Part shown: piece by piece, positions 55,541 to 63,999 of the stretch
Numbering within the stretch: position 1 is the first letter of the stretch
Layout: each line of letters starts with the position of its first letter
DNA from: Hippea jasoniae
Lineage (GTDB): Bacteria > Campylobacterota_A > Desulfurellia > Desulfurellales > Hippeaceae
Length of the DNA stretch: 64,000 bases
Assembly (NCBI RefSeq): GCF_000744435.1
Contig: NZ_JQLX01000011.1
Coordinates: forward strand, 1 to 64,000
Reading direction: 5' to 3'
The notes under the pieces: generated by a model
What the model saw: only the letters and a program-made list of their open reading frames with translations
The model's database searches: none
What the model was told of the DNA's origin: nothing
Position numbers and translations under genes: made by a program

Positions 55541-56415
55541 ATATCTCTTATATCAATAATATCAACGGATGTATGGCCGTATTGCTGAAACCTATTGGTT
55601 TTAATTTTAACATCACACGGGTTGCAGTCTCCATAAAAATAACATTCTCTATATTCATCTATCATATCGGCACTGAATTCATCATCTAAAATATGAGCAT
55701 ACGGGTTTCTTCCGGCATACAAATCAGAATGACACCTATAAACATATCCTGCCGGATCTATTAAAAGTTCTGTCGTTTTACATTTACAATATTTCAATTT
55801 ATCACCACAAACAGCTCCTTCATATTTAAATGTTCCATAAATCTTGCCGTTATATTCTCCCAAAAACTCCTTGGTTCTAAAATCAATATTTTCCTTTAAC
55901 GCCTTCTGTTGGGCTCTCAATACCTGCTCTTTAATCTTTTCATCTGGGTGTAATATTCCATAAATTCCTACCCTGAATCCAGCGTCTTCCATCTTTTTCG
56001 TTTTATATATTAAATCGTCTATATCGTTTTGCCCTGGATGATAGCTAACTCTTATTGGTGCATATGGAGCCTTTCTTGTAAATCTTTCAACAGGCACATT
56101 CTTTATAAACCAATCCACATCAAACATCATATTTGTTAGTAAATCCATTTTTATTTCTGGCTTTACCTCTTTGGTTAGGATATCAAAACCTTTATAGAGA
56201 GTTGGTTCACCACCCTGTAAAGTAATTGGCAAATCTTCCCTTAATTCCAGCATATTTGCTATTTTTATCCACTCTTCGACTGTTAAATTTTTCCTTGTTG
56301 CCTGCTTATATCTACTACCACCATTATGAAGGTTTATGCAATATGGACAGTTCAGATTACAGGCAAGTGTAAGAAAAAATGCCACATAATTGTGATGTTC
56401 CTTTAGTTTAACCAT
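55537..56415 (-). CDS. Radical SAM protein, short type
   Basis: The 292-residue protein has CNLNCPYC (cysteines 19, 23, 26), LQGGEPTLYKGFDIL and a short C-terminal cysteine group (KYCKCKTTEL, YGDCNPCDVK). It is the shortest of the six radical SAM proteins and lacks the IDDxK module. A FYGDCNPC tail suggests a second iron-sulfur site. It overlaps the GT9 gene by 4 bases and starts 15 bases after a truncated transferase gene. Confidence 0.83.
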   Translation of the reverse strand: MVKLKEHHNYVAFFLTLACNLNCPYCINLHNGGSRYKQATRKNLTVEEWIKIANMLELREDLPITLQGGEPTLYKGFDILTKEVKPEIKMDLLTNMMFDVDWFIKNVPVERFTRKAPYAPIRVSYHPGQNDIDDLIYKTKKMEDAGFRVGIYGILHPDEKIKEQVLRAQQKALKENIDFRTKEFLGEYNGKIYGTFKYEGAVCGDKLKYCKCKTTELLIDPAGYVYRCHSDLYAGRNPYAHILDDEFSADMIDEYRECYFYGDCNPCDVKIKTNRFQQYGHTSVDIIDIRDI

Positions 56416-56430
56416 TGCCTACCTCTTTTA

Positions 56431-57912
56431 CTATTTTCTTTCAAGCTGCACTGCAAGTCCACCTTTTGCAAGAAATTCTTGCAGTGCCTGACCAGCCGCA
56501 AAATAGAAAGGTGCAAGATATACATCTATCACCCACCCATAAACATGTTTATTTATAAAACCCGTAAAAATAAATCTATCTTCAGGGATACCGTATTTTT
56601 TAATTTTTTCTTTAATGCCTTCGTTATTCCCACTGCCGCAGGCAAGATATATTGTATTTGAGTTTTCCTTCATTATCTCGGCCACTGTTTTTATATATTC
56701 ATCATTATCAATCTTAACCAATCTACCTATTGTTCCTAAAATTACCGTATCCTGCCCATATTTTTCAAGCAGTTGTTTTTTTAGTTTTAAACCCTCTTTT
56801 TTCTCTTCTTCGCTTCCAACAAGTTCTTCCTTTGAGAAAGGAATACTAAATATTTTCCATTCATAATCTTTGCATTCTTGAGAAAAATGCGAGATTCTTT
56901 CATCTATACCCTCAAAATCTATGGCGCAATTACCATGCGACCAATAGATTTGCCTTGGGGCTGTTCTTGTTATAAATAAAAAATGCACAGTTGGATGCAA
57001 TATGCCGTTTGCTATTAAAATATCAAACTTTTCATTAATTATAAAATCTCTTATCTTTAAGGCTTTCTGAACCTGATTGTAATAAGCTGAATTTATACAG
57101 TTTAACTCTTTATGAAAGTTTATGTATTTAAGCCCTGTCGATTTTAATATATCCTCATCCTTTTTTAGACCGGGACCCAAATCACAAAACTCTATATTTA
57201 AAATGTAAAACTCATAATTTTCATCTTTTAAACTACCCAATACTTTAAATAACTCTTTTGCCACATTATTTGGTGAGTGTAAAACAGCCCTATCTATTAA
57301 AAAACCTACCTTCTTCTTTTTATTACTATAACCGTCTTGTACAGGTTTTATGTTGTATTTTTTTATCATTGTATTTTTTATAAATTTTGATATTTTGCTG
57401 TCTATTTCTCTGTTAAACCTTTTGCGTTCATTAGATGTTTTATTCTCATGAATAAAAGAAATAGTTAAAGGCGCATACAGAAAAAATACCATCTCATCAT
57501 TTTTGGATTTTATTTCGCTATATAGGAGTTTTTTGAGTATCGGATAAAACATAGCAAATTCTTTATCTATGTATTCTAATCTCACATGAAAAAACTTAAT
57601 CAAAAACTCCTTTTTCTTGTAAGTAGTAGCATTCTTATATGTATTGCCATAGAAAAACTTACCCAAAACATCTATATATTCGCTATTTGTTTCAAATAGA
57701 ACCTTGAATAACTGTCGATTGGTTACAATTTCGGCATTATCCATTTCAAAATACTTCTGCCTAAATAATTCCTTATTTTTAGTTATGAGATAATAAATAA
57801 TCAAATCATCTGCTTTGCTTAAATCAAGGTTTTCCAGAAGATACTCTTTATCGCTTTGGCTTAATTCTATACTGTTTTCTTTTAATGACTTAATAAGCTC
57901 GCTTTTTTTCAT
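56431..57912 (-). CDS. Glycosyltransferase (GT-B type), apparently C-terminally shortened
   Basis: The protein has an N-terminal helical part and a C-terminal GT-B donor domain (GTIGRLVKID, FTGFINKHVYGWVIDVYLAPF). It ends at AAGQALQEFLAKGGLAVQLERK, just after the point where family members normally continue for tens of residues. It is thus either truncated or a short form. The start is taken at ATG 57910-57912; a TTG at 57933 gives 500 residues. An 80-base gap precedes it. Confidence 0.65.
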   Translation of the reverse strand: MKKSELIKSLKENSIELSQSDKEYLLENLDLSKADDLIIYYLITKNKELFRQKYFEMDNAEIVTNRQLFKVLFETNSEYIDVLGKFFYGNTYKNATTYKKKEFLIKFFHVRLEYIDKEFAMFYPILKKLLYSEIKSKNDEMVFFLYAPLTISFIHENKTSNERKRFNREIDSKISKFIKNTMIKKYNIKPVQDGYSNKKKKVGFLIDRAVLHSPNNVAKELFKVLGSLKDENYEFYILNIEFCDLGPGLKKDEDILKSTGLKYINFHKELNCINSAYYNQVQKALKIRDFIINEKFDILIANGILHPTVHFLFITRTAPRQIYWSHGNCAIDFEGIDERISHFSQECKDYEWKIFSIPFSKEELVGSEEEKKEGLKLKKQLLEKYGQDTVILGTIGRLVKIDNDEYIKTVAEIMKENSNTIYLACGSGNNEGIKEKIKKYGIPEDRFIFTGFINKHVYGWVIDVYLAPFYFAAGQALQEFLAKGGLAVQLERK

Positions 57913-58013
57913 TAACCTGTTAAATACCGCCAATCCCTAAATCACGCTCTATTTTATACAACTCTAAATCATGAATATCAATATTTAAAAACGGCCAACA
58001 TACAACTGTTATA

Positions 58014-58442
58014 TTATTCTTTCTCACATTCCCTTTCTATTTCAGAAAACCTAACTCTCAACGCTTTATACAACAACTCAAATTCATTTAAATAGACTTT
58101 CTTGATTCGATTGTATATCATCTTAGCGGTATCTTCATCATATATATGCAATATCAGGTTTCTATCATTAAGTATTTCTACCCACTCTTTTTCATGATTG
58201 ATATAGCCATTCTGGTAAGCCTTTTTTATACAATCCCTTGGTGAGGTGCATTTTATTCCCTCATACAGTAAAAATTTCTTCACTGTTTTCCATCCCATCT
58301 CAAATGTAAACTCAAACCTTTTTATAGTGCCATCAACGGCAAGCTCGCTTTCTTTCTCATTTAAAGCTTCCTTTAGCCTTGATAAAGCAGAGTAAAAATA
58401 ATTCAACTTATCATTTAGAATTTCTCTCATAAACCACAACAC
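58014..58442 (-). CDS. HI0074-family HEPN-like partner of a nucleotidyltransferase
   Basis: The 142-residue protein has the HI0074 pattern: SALSRLKEALNEKESELAVDGTIKRFEFTFEMGWKTVKKFL. It also has the HEPN/HepT-type motif RNLILHIY (Arg94, His99, Tyr101). It overlaps the nucleotidyltransferase gene by 32 bases from a GTG start at 58442; an ATG at 58430 is a possible alternative. Such pairs act as a toxin with its AMPylating antitoxin (HepT/MntA type) or as a modifying complex. Confidence 0.8.
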   Translation of the reverse strand: MLWFMREILNDKLNYFYSALSRLKEALNEKESELAVDGTIKRFEFTFEMGWKTVKKFLLYEGIKCTSPRDCIKKAYQNGYINHEKEWVEILNDRNLILHIYDEDTAKMIYNRIKKVYLNEFELLYKALRVRFSEIERECEKE

Positions 58443-58737
58443 CCTCTTTTAAAATCTTGCTTTTTAAAGCATCGTTTTTTAGTTCTTCAAACACAACAAG
58501 ATCAACATCCCTTAATGTATTTAATTTTTCATTTAATCTATCTCTTACAAGCATAACATTGCCTCTGTCTACACCAAATAAAGCAACATCTATATCGCTG
58601 CTTTGTGTAAAATCACCTCTTGCCATGGAACCAAAAATAGCTATTTTTTCAACATCAACTTCAGAGATAATAATATCAACAAGTTGATTGATAAGCTCTA
58701 TAGATAAATTCAATTTAGCCTCTTTAATATTCTTCAT
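58411..58737 (-). CDS. MNT-type nucleotidyltransferase
   Basis: The 108-residue minimal nucleotidyltransferase has GSMARGDFTQSSDIDV with the G36-S37 loop and catalytic Asp48 and Asp50. In MNT/HEPN systems it neutralises the HEPN partner by AMPylation. It pairs with the HI0074-like protein at 58014-58442 (32-base overlap) and is separated by six bases from a second MNT gene. Confidence 0.88.
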   Translation of the reverse strand: MKNIKEAKLNLSIELINQLVDIIISEVDVEKIAIFGSMARGDFTQSSDIDVALFGVDRGNVMLVRDRLNEKLNTLRDVDLVVFEELKNDALKSKILKEGVVVYERNSK

Positions 58738-58743
58738 CTAAAA

Positions 58744-59037
58744 CTAAATCCTTATACCCTTTAATGCTTCTTTTTCGATAACTCTCTCTTTATCTTTGCT
58801 TACCACAACATCAACCGGCTTTCCAAGCAAATTTTCAAGTTTCGCAGCTAATTTTATCTTTTTTCTAAACCAGCCGCTTTTGTCGTTTGCAATTATAAAA
58901 ATATCAATGTCACCACCTTTTTTGTCTTTTAGTCTGCTTCCAAAAATATATACTTCGCATTCACCAAAAACTTCACGAGCAGTCTTATTTATTATTTCAA
59001 GTTCTTCTTGAGTTAACCTTATCTTCAATTTTATCAA
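58744..59037 (-). CDS. MNT-type nucleotidyltransferase (second)
   Basis: The 97-residue protein has FGSRLKDKKGGDIDIFI with G33-S34 and Asp43/Asp45. It is paired with the HEPN gene at 58997-59458 (41-base overlap) and precedes the first MNT gene by six bases. It differs from that gene in the loop after the GS motif. Confidence 0.87.
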   Translation of the reverse strand: MIKLKIRLTQEELEIINKTAREVFGECEVYIFGSRLKDKKGGDIDIFIIANDKSGWFRKKIKLAAKLENLLGKPVDVVVSKDKERVIEKEALKGIRI

Positions 59038-59458
59038 CCACCTTTAAAAGAATTGGAGAATTTTCGATTAAGTAGTTTATCGCCTCAAGCTTTTCCTCCA
59101 TATTATCCGGGTAATCATGTGCCAAAATATTTCTAACCTTCCTAAACTCACTCCATGTATCAATATCCACAATATTCTCATTCTCAACTTCTTTCAATAT
59201 ATCAAAAAAGGTTTTATCCTCAGCAACAAAGCCCATCTCTATCAAATACTCCCTGAATATCTTGGAACCCAACAAATCCTGAAGCTTCATAAATCTAAAA
59301 GCCAAAGCATCTAACATATCTTTCTGAATCGATGTCAGTTTATCAAATTTATCAACATTTAACGGGTAAAATATTTTAATTCTCTCTAAAACATCCATCA
59401 ATCTCTCCATATGTAAATGAGCCTCGGCTAAATATTTAGCCATACGCTTAAATGCCAT
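58997..59458 (-). CDS. HEPN-domain protein (HepT-like)
   Basis: The 153-residue helical protein has RNILAHDY (Arg109, His114, Tyr116), the RX4-6H/HxY motif of HepT-like HEPN ribonucleases. It is the first gene of a four-gene block of two HEPN/MNT pairs. A strong AGGAGG site (59463-59468) precedes the ATG. Toxin activity is inferred from motif and pairing only. Confidence 0.78.
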   Translation of the reverse strand: MAFKRMAKYLAEAHLHMERLMDVLERIKIFYPLNVDKFDKLTSIQKDMLDALAFRFMKLQDLLGSKIFREYLIEMGFVAEDKTFFDILKEVENENIVDIDTWSEFRKVRNILAHDYPDNMEEKLEAINYLIENSPILLKVVDKIEDKVNSRRT

Positions 59459-59540
59459 AGCGCCTCCTGATTTTCAACGAATATCACATATTCCTCTTTT
59501 CAAAACAATTATCACGATAGCAGCTGTTTTTCAATAATTT

Positions 59541-61454
59541 TTAAGACAACCAGAATAATGTTTTTATAGTGTAAGGAGCACTATTCTCTCTAAAAGTATC
59601 ATCTATTTCCTGAGCAGAAAACTCAACTCTTAAAAAGAAACTTTCATCTATCGGTTTAAAAAATAGGTAAGGAATCACAGCTCCTATATCCTTTCGAGCA
59701 AAAATTCTAATGCTTTTTTCCTTATCACCAATAATTAAAATTCCCTCACTAAATCCCATACCGTATTTTGCAGAAATCAAAGCTGATAGAGTTTCTGCGT
59801 GATTAACTGACTCATTACCAATCTCAAATGTTTCAATATCACCTCCATTATTTGTAGAATAATACAAACTTTTTTTATCAAAAGCTTCTGGCAGAAAAGT
59901 TATATTAAAAGGATGAATAATGGCAACTTCACGCCTGGGCATTTTAATTGTTGTCTTTACACCTATTCTTGATTGATCACTAAAAATAATATAATCCCTT
60001 ATAAACTCAACATCGCCATCTATTTGCAAATTTTTTAGAATCAAAATATTTCCCTTTTTCCTTATATGAAACCTGCCATTTCCTAAATTTGTAAGCTTTC
60101 TTTTGCCGGGACGCTCTATTACGGCATGAAAAGAAAAAAAGTCTGCACCAAGTGTTATATCATCGTAATACCCATGAGGTATAGTACCTATAACAGGGAT
60201 ATCCGACTTCTCCTTAAAAATCAACCACTTAAGGGCACCCCCCCTTCTTTTATTAAACGCCATTTTCAAAAAAGGAGTCTCTATAAAAAATTCGAACTTT
60301 GACTGCTTAATTTTAAAACTATTATTTCTATTGTCATCCTTAATATCAAATTTAACTAAAGAAGCCGATGCAGAGAGTTTTTTTTCAAACTTCTTAAGTC
60401 TAACAATAAAATCATCCCACCGTTTTCTTGTTATATGCGTTCTAAAATCACTTGATGATAAAAAGCATATCTCTTTTTTATCCTCTATAGAGCTATTAGC
60501 TTCGGAAAAATTTTTGTATATTCTATATAGTTTAGTATTAATAAAAAAATCATCTCTGCCTGTCAACGCCCATCGATTAATATTGTATTTTTGCTGTTTT
60601 TTTACTGGAATTGGCTGATTGACAGACTCAAGGGTAAGAAGATTGTTTTGTATTCCTTCAAGAGATTGTGATGGAAAAATGAATTCAAAATGCTTCTTAA
60701 CGCATAACAAAAGTTTCTCTATTCTTCTCCACTCGTTAAATTCTATCTTGTTTTCTGTGTCGTATCTACCAGGCCTGAAATTAAAAATCTCACCATCTGA
60801 TGCATAAATTGGAAAATAACGAGTTTCTTTTAATGAATTGTTAGAGTTTAAATATTCCCAATATTCTTTAAATGTAATTTCTCCTTGAGCATATCTCTGG
60901 AATTTTTGAAAAGCTATTGAGTCAGCCCAAATGATGGGTAATTTATCATGCAAACCTTTTGCTAATTGAGGATAATATCTTAGTTTTTTATCTAAATCCC
61001 TATGAAACAGATACTGGTTATTCCACTCCATACTAATGGCTTCATATCCGGCATTCTTATACAAATCAACAAGTCCTGCTGAATAAGCCATTTCATTTAC
61101 CAAAGCAACTTTAGGTTTTATACCCAATATTTCTCTGTAAACAATATTGCCAACCTCCAAATTAATTTCATTTAACCTTTTGGGCATTAACGGTCCAATG
61201 ATTTGTGAATATCCACTACCAACAAATTCAACTTTACCGACAAAAATTAATTCTTTTAACTTTTCTATCCATTTTTTATCTAATCTATTTATAATCTCTA
61301 ATGTTAAACCTGTTGCTTCAATGGAGATTGGTATACCTTCAACAGCTAATTCCAGCAAGGGATAATAGCATTTTCTTATTACCTCTAACCTTTGTTCTTC
61401 CTCTATGGAAGAGTACATTAAATTAAGATGAAATAAACAGTAAACTTTAAGCAT
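59541..61454 (-). CDS. Glycoside hydrolase family 57-like protein
   Basis: The 637-residue protein has a GH57-type N-terminal barrel pattern: FHLNLMYSS (8-16), EATG (46-49), GSGYSQIIGPLMP (79-91) and the putative nucleophile Glu121 in NEMAYSAGL. A long beta-rich C-terminal part follows (about 380-637), with GGALKWLIFK and TLGADFFSFH. Some such proteins trim or cut polysaccharides, others are inactive. No signal peptide is visible, so it is cytosolic. It starts one base after the ATP-grasp gene ends. Confidence 0.68.
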   Translation of the reverse strand: MLKVYCLFHLNLMYSSIEEEQRLEVIRKCYYPLLELAVEGIPISIEATGLTLEIINRLDKKWIEKLKELIFVGKVEFVGSGYSQIIGPLMPKRLNEINLEVGNIVYREILGIKPKVALVNEMAYSAGLVDLYKNAGYEAISMEWNNQYLFHRDLDKKLRYYPQLAKGLHDKLPIIWADSIAFQKFQRYAQGEITFKEYWEYLNSNNSLKETRYFPIYASDGEIFNFRPGRYDTENKIEFNEWRRIEKLLLCVKKHFEFIFPSQSLEGIQNNLLTLESVNQPIPVKKQQKYNINRWALTGRDDFFINTKLYRIYKNFSEANSSIEDKKEICFLSSSDFRTHITRKRWDDFIVRLKKFEKKLSASASLVKFDIKDDNRNNSFKIKQSKFEFFIETPFLKMAFNKRRGGALKWLIFKEKSDIPVIGTIPHGYYDDITLGADFFSFHAVIERPGKRKLTNLGNGRFHIRKKGNILILKNLQIDGDVEFIRDYIIFSDQSRIGVKTTIKMPRREVAIIHPFNITFLPEAFDKKSLYYSTNNGGDIETFEIGNESVNHAETLSALISAKYGMGFSEGILIIGDKEKSIRIFARKDIGAVIPYLFFKPIDESFFLRVEFSAQEIDDTFRENSAPYTIKTLFWLS

Positions 61455-62675
61455 TTAATTAACCGTAATTCTAATGCTTTCAAGGCACTTTAAGGCATTA
61501 TTTTGAGCATCTTCTCTGTTTTCACCTGTAGCAATAGCACAAGCCAGACGGTCTGAGTGACTTGTAGTTTTTTCAGGCAAAGAATCTCCACTTAAAACAT
61601 ACGATACAGCTCTAATAATATTCTCTGATGAGCAAGAAAGCTCTACTTTTTTCACAATTCCTTTATATTTTATATCCTCTACAAATAAATATCTCAAACA
61701 AACAGGTTTATTATAAATTGGTCTCAATTCTTCTTTGTTAATCCTTATGCCTAAATGCAATTTTATGGCTACTTTTAGGAAATCAACACCAGTAGAGAAG
61801 GGTATTTCATAAGTAGAAAAGTTTCCGCCAGATAACCTTAAGGCAAACTCTATGACATAAAGCTTATCATTGTTTATTACAAGATCGCCCTTAAATATCC
61901 CGTTTTTTATATCTAAAAAATATGCGATTTTTTTGATATAATGATCAAGTTGCTTACGATGATGCTGTGTAAAATAAATAGAGGGCAAATCTCCACCATC
62001 TTCAATAATATTAGGCAAAAAGTCTCTCATACGGGAATAATTTCTATCCGATATTCCAATCGTATACACTTCCCCATCCACCACAAGAGATTCTGAACTA
62101 ATTTGTGGTCCTTCAATATATTTTTCTACTATCAATTTTTTATCGGGAGAGTTACTTAAAGCATAAATATAATACTTTTCTAAACTATTAAAATTATCTA
62201 CAAAATACACACCCCTGCCACCTGAATTATCAACAGGTTTAATTACTACAGGAAATCCTACTTTTCTAACAAACTCATTAATATCATTAATACAACCAAC
62301 TGACCTATAATAAGGTATACTTACACCCAATTTTTCAAGCAACCTTTTAAACTTAAATTTGTTCTGGCTTAATTTTGCAGCATTTTTGTTGATTGTGTAA
62401 TTAACGCCAAAGAAATCAGCTACATAGGCAATTATATATGGTATATCAACACCAAAAGCTATCACACCATCAACATTTTTTTTATAGACTTGAAGAAACT
62501 TTGCTATTTGATCGATATGTTTTACACTTACATTATAAAATTCATCCGCATACCTTCTACCCAAGGCATCTGGGTTTCCGTCAAGAGCAATAACTTCCAA
62601 TCCCATTTCTTTTGCTTTTAAAATACCCTCAACCTGATCTATACCGCAACCCAACACCAACAATCTATCTTTCAT
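61455..62675 (-). CDS. ATP-grasp enzyme
   Basis: The 406-residue protein joins a carboxylate to an amine or thiol through an acyl phosphate. It has the N-terminal VLGCGIDQVEGILKAKEMG, the ATP loop PVDNSGGRGVYFV and the metal-binding FALRLSGGNFS segment, as in PurK/CPSase-like ATP-grasp enzymes. It overlaps the NeuB-type gene by 4 bases, so it probably acts on a nonulosonic-acid or other acidic sugar. The exact substrate is not visible. Confidence 0.82.
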   Translation of the reverse strand: MKDRLLVLGCGIDQVEGILKAKEMGLEVIALDGNPDALGRRYADEFYNVSVKHIDQIAKFLQVYKKNVDGVIAFGVDIPYIIAYVADFFGVNYTINKNAAKLSQNKFKFKRLLEKLGVSIPYYRSVGCINDINEFVRKVGFPVVIKPVDNSGGRGVYFVDNFNSLEKYYIYALSNSPDKKLIVEKYIEGPQISSESLVVDGEVYTIGISDRNYSRMRDFLPNIIEDGGDLPSIYFTQHHRKQLDHYIKKIAYFLDIKNGIFKGDLVINNDKLYVIEFALRLSGGNFSTYEIPFSTGVDFLKVAIKLHLGIRINKEELRPIYNKPVCLRYLFVEDIKYKGIVKKVELSCSSENIIRAVSYVLSGDSLPEKTTSHSDRLACAIATGENREDAQNNALKCLESIRITVN

Positions 62676-63547
62676 TTAATAGTCCAGTTAACCCTTAACT
62701 CTTTTAAAGGTCTCAATCCATCTTCTGGATCTGCTCTCCACATTCTATCATCCATCTCACTTGCCTGAGGAACTTTTTCTCCATTACCATCAGCTTCAAA
62801 TCCATCTCTCACCATTTTAATCATTCTTTCAACCCTATCTGGCAACCAGCAATGACCAAAACCAAACTCTTCTCCTTCTCCATCTATATCAAAATGAAAC
62901 TCCACCATCTGTGCTCCCCATTTATGAATAGCTCTTAAAATTACTCCTTCATTTACTGAGTGATCAGACCATCCAAATTTTACAGTTACATTTCGATCGA
63001 CTTTTATTTCTCGTCTCATAGTTTCTATTGCTGAAAGGTTACAATCTTTTATGGGGGCGGGATATGCAGAAACACATTGCAAAATAGTTACATCTTTACA
63101 CCCATTAAAAGTTAAAGTGTCAACCGCATTTTGTATTTCGTTCAAAGTAGCCATACCAGTAGAAACAATTACAGGTTTTGATGTTTCGGCACATTTTTTA
63201 AACAAATCAAGCCACAAAAGTTCATAAGAAGCTATTTTGTAAGCATCGACATAAGGCTCTAACTCATCAACTGCTTCAAGATAAAAAGGTGTACAGATGA
63301 ATTTTATCCCGATATTTCTGCATTTCTCTGCTATATGAGGCAAAAAATCGACAGGTAACTCCCACCTAATTCTATCTCTATGCTTATGACTTTTTTCAAG
63401 TATTTCTTTTGCAAATAGCTTTTTTACTTTAAATAATTGGAATTTTACTGCATCGCAACCACATTCTTTAGCAACTTCTATAAATTTTAGGCATCTTGAC
63501 AAATCCCTATTATGATTACTTGAAACCTCAGCTACAAACTCTACCAT
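62672..63547 (-). CDS. NeuB-type nonulosonic acid synthase, without SAF domain
   Basis: NeuB enzymes condense phosphoenolpyruvate with a hexose to make sialic-acid-like sugars. The 291-residue protein has AEVSSNHNRDLSRC, CDAVKFQLFK, AYKIASYELLWLDLF, KPVIVSTGMATLNEI and FGWSDHSVNEG in the right order. The C-terminal antifreeze-like (SAF) domain normally present is missing, so it is about 50 residues short. The C-terminal part ends PEDGLRPLKELR. It likely still makes a nonulosonic acid or a relative. A duplicated ribosome site precedes it. Confidence 0.85.
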   Translation of the reverse strand: MVEFVAEVSSNHNRDLSRCLKFIEVAKECGCDAVKFQLFKVKKLFAKEILEKSHKHRDRIRWELPVDFLPHIAEKCRNIGIKFICTPFYLEAVDELEPYVDAYKIASYELLWLDLFKKCAETSKPVIVSTGMATLNEIQNAVDTLTFNGCKDVTILQCVSAYPAPIKDCNLSAIETMRREIKVDRNVTVKFGWSDHSVNEGVILRAIHKWGAQMVEFHFDIDGEGEEFGFGHCWLPDRVERMIKMVRDGFEADGNGEKVPQASEMDDRMWRADPEDGLRPLKELRVNWTIK

Positions 63548-63551
63548 TTTT

Positions 63552-63579
63552 ATTTCCTCTATTTAATTTCCTCTATTTA
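63552..63579. repeat. Tandem 14-base repeat carrying two ribosome sites
   Basis: Two perfect copies of a 14-base unit (63552-63565 and 63566-63579). Read on the minus strand each contains AGAGGAAAT. The copy nearer the NeuB start codon has GAGGA seven bases away; the second gives a duplicated Shine-Dalgarno further upstream. Confidence 0.85.
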
Positions 63580-63627
63580 ATTTAAGCCAAAAAAGCCCAA
63601 TACATATTCATTTTTATAAACCAGCCC

Positions 63628-63999
63628 TCATTTTCCAAAACTTGCTTTAGTTTCTACCAACCTCATCTCCACTGTAGGATTAGCAAATTCATTTCCTAAA
63701 TAAAAACTAACAAATAAATTTTCATTTACCTCTCCTAAATCACAATAACCTCCATCATACGGATTACCTTTATAGATTTCCACGATATGTATAGAAAAAT
63801 CTTTTTCTAAAGGATAAATAAAACCAATAGCAGAAACATTTTTAGCATATAAATATCTAAAAAATAAAACAAGTCTTGATTTAAAAACATAAGCCACAGG
63901 TGTATGAGCTTTTGAAAATAGTTTGACCGGGTTAGACCAGTTAAGCAAATCATCCGATTCGCTCATCCATATTCCAAAAGGTGGCTCATCCTCTCTCAT
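63628..63999 (-). CDS. Beta-propeller-like protein, 5' part outside the window
   Basis: The partial reading frame (123 residues) reaches the window edge. It has GIWMSESDDLLNWSNPVKLFS, a repeat typical of five-bladed propeller glycosidases and GH130/GH43-like proteins. A later segment reads GNPYDGGYCDLGEVNENLFVSFYLG. The true start is probably further right. It may be a glycan-processing enzyme. An 80-base gap separates it from the NeuB-type gene. Confidence 0.55.
   Translation of the reverse strand: MREDEPPFGIWMSESDDLLNWSNPVKLFSKAHTPVAYVFKSRLVLFFRYLYAKNVSAIGFIYPLEKDFSIHIVEIYKGNPYDGGYCDLGEVNENLFVSFYLGNEFANPTVEMRLVETKASFGK

Noticed and set aside
27268-56415. A radical SAM ribosomal-peptide (RiPP) cluster
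   Set aside because: No small precursor gene, peptide recognition domain or exporter is visible, and the neighbours are glycan enzymes.
22713-63999. CRISPR array or prophage in the right part
   Set aside because: I saw no regularly spaced direct repeats, cas genes, or phage structural genes; the locus is glycan biosynthesis.
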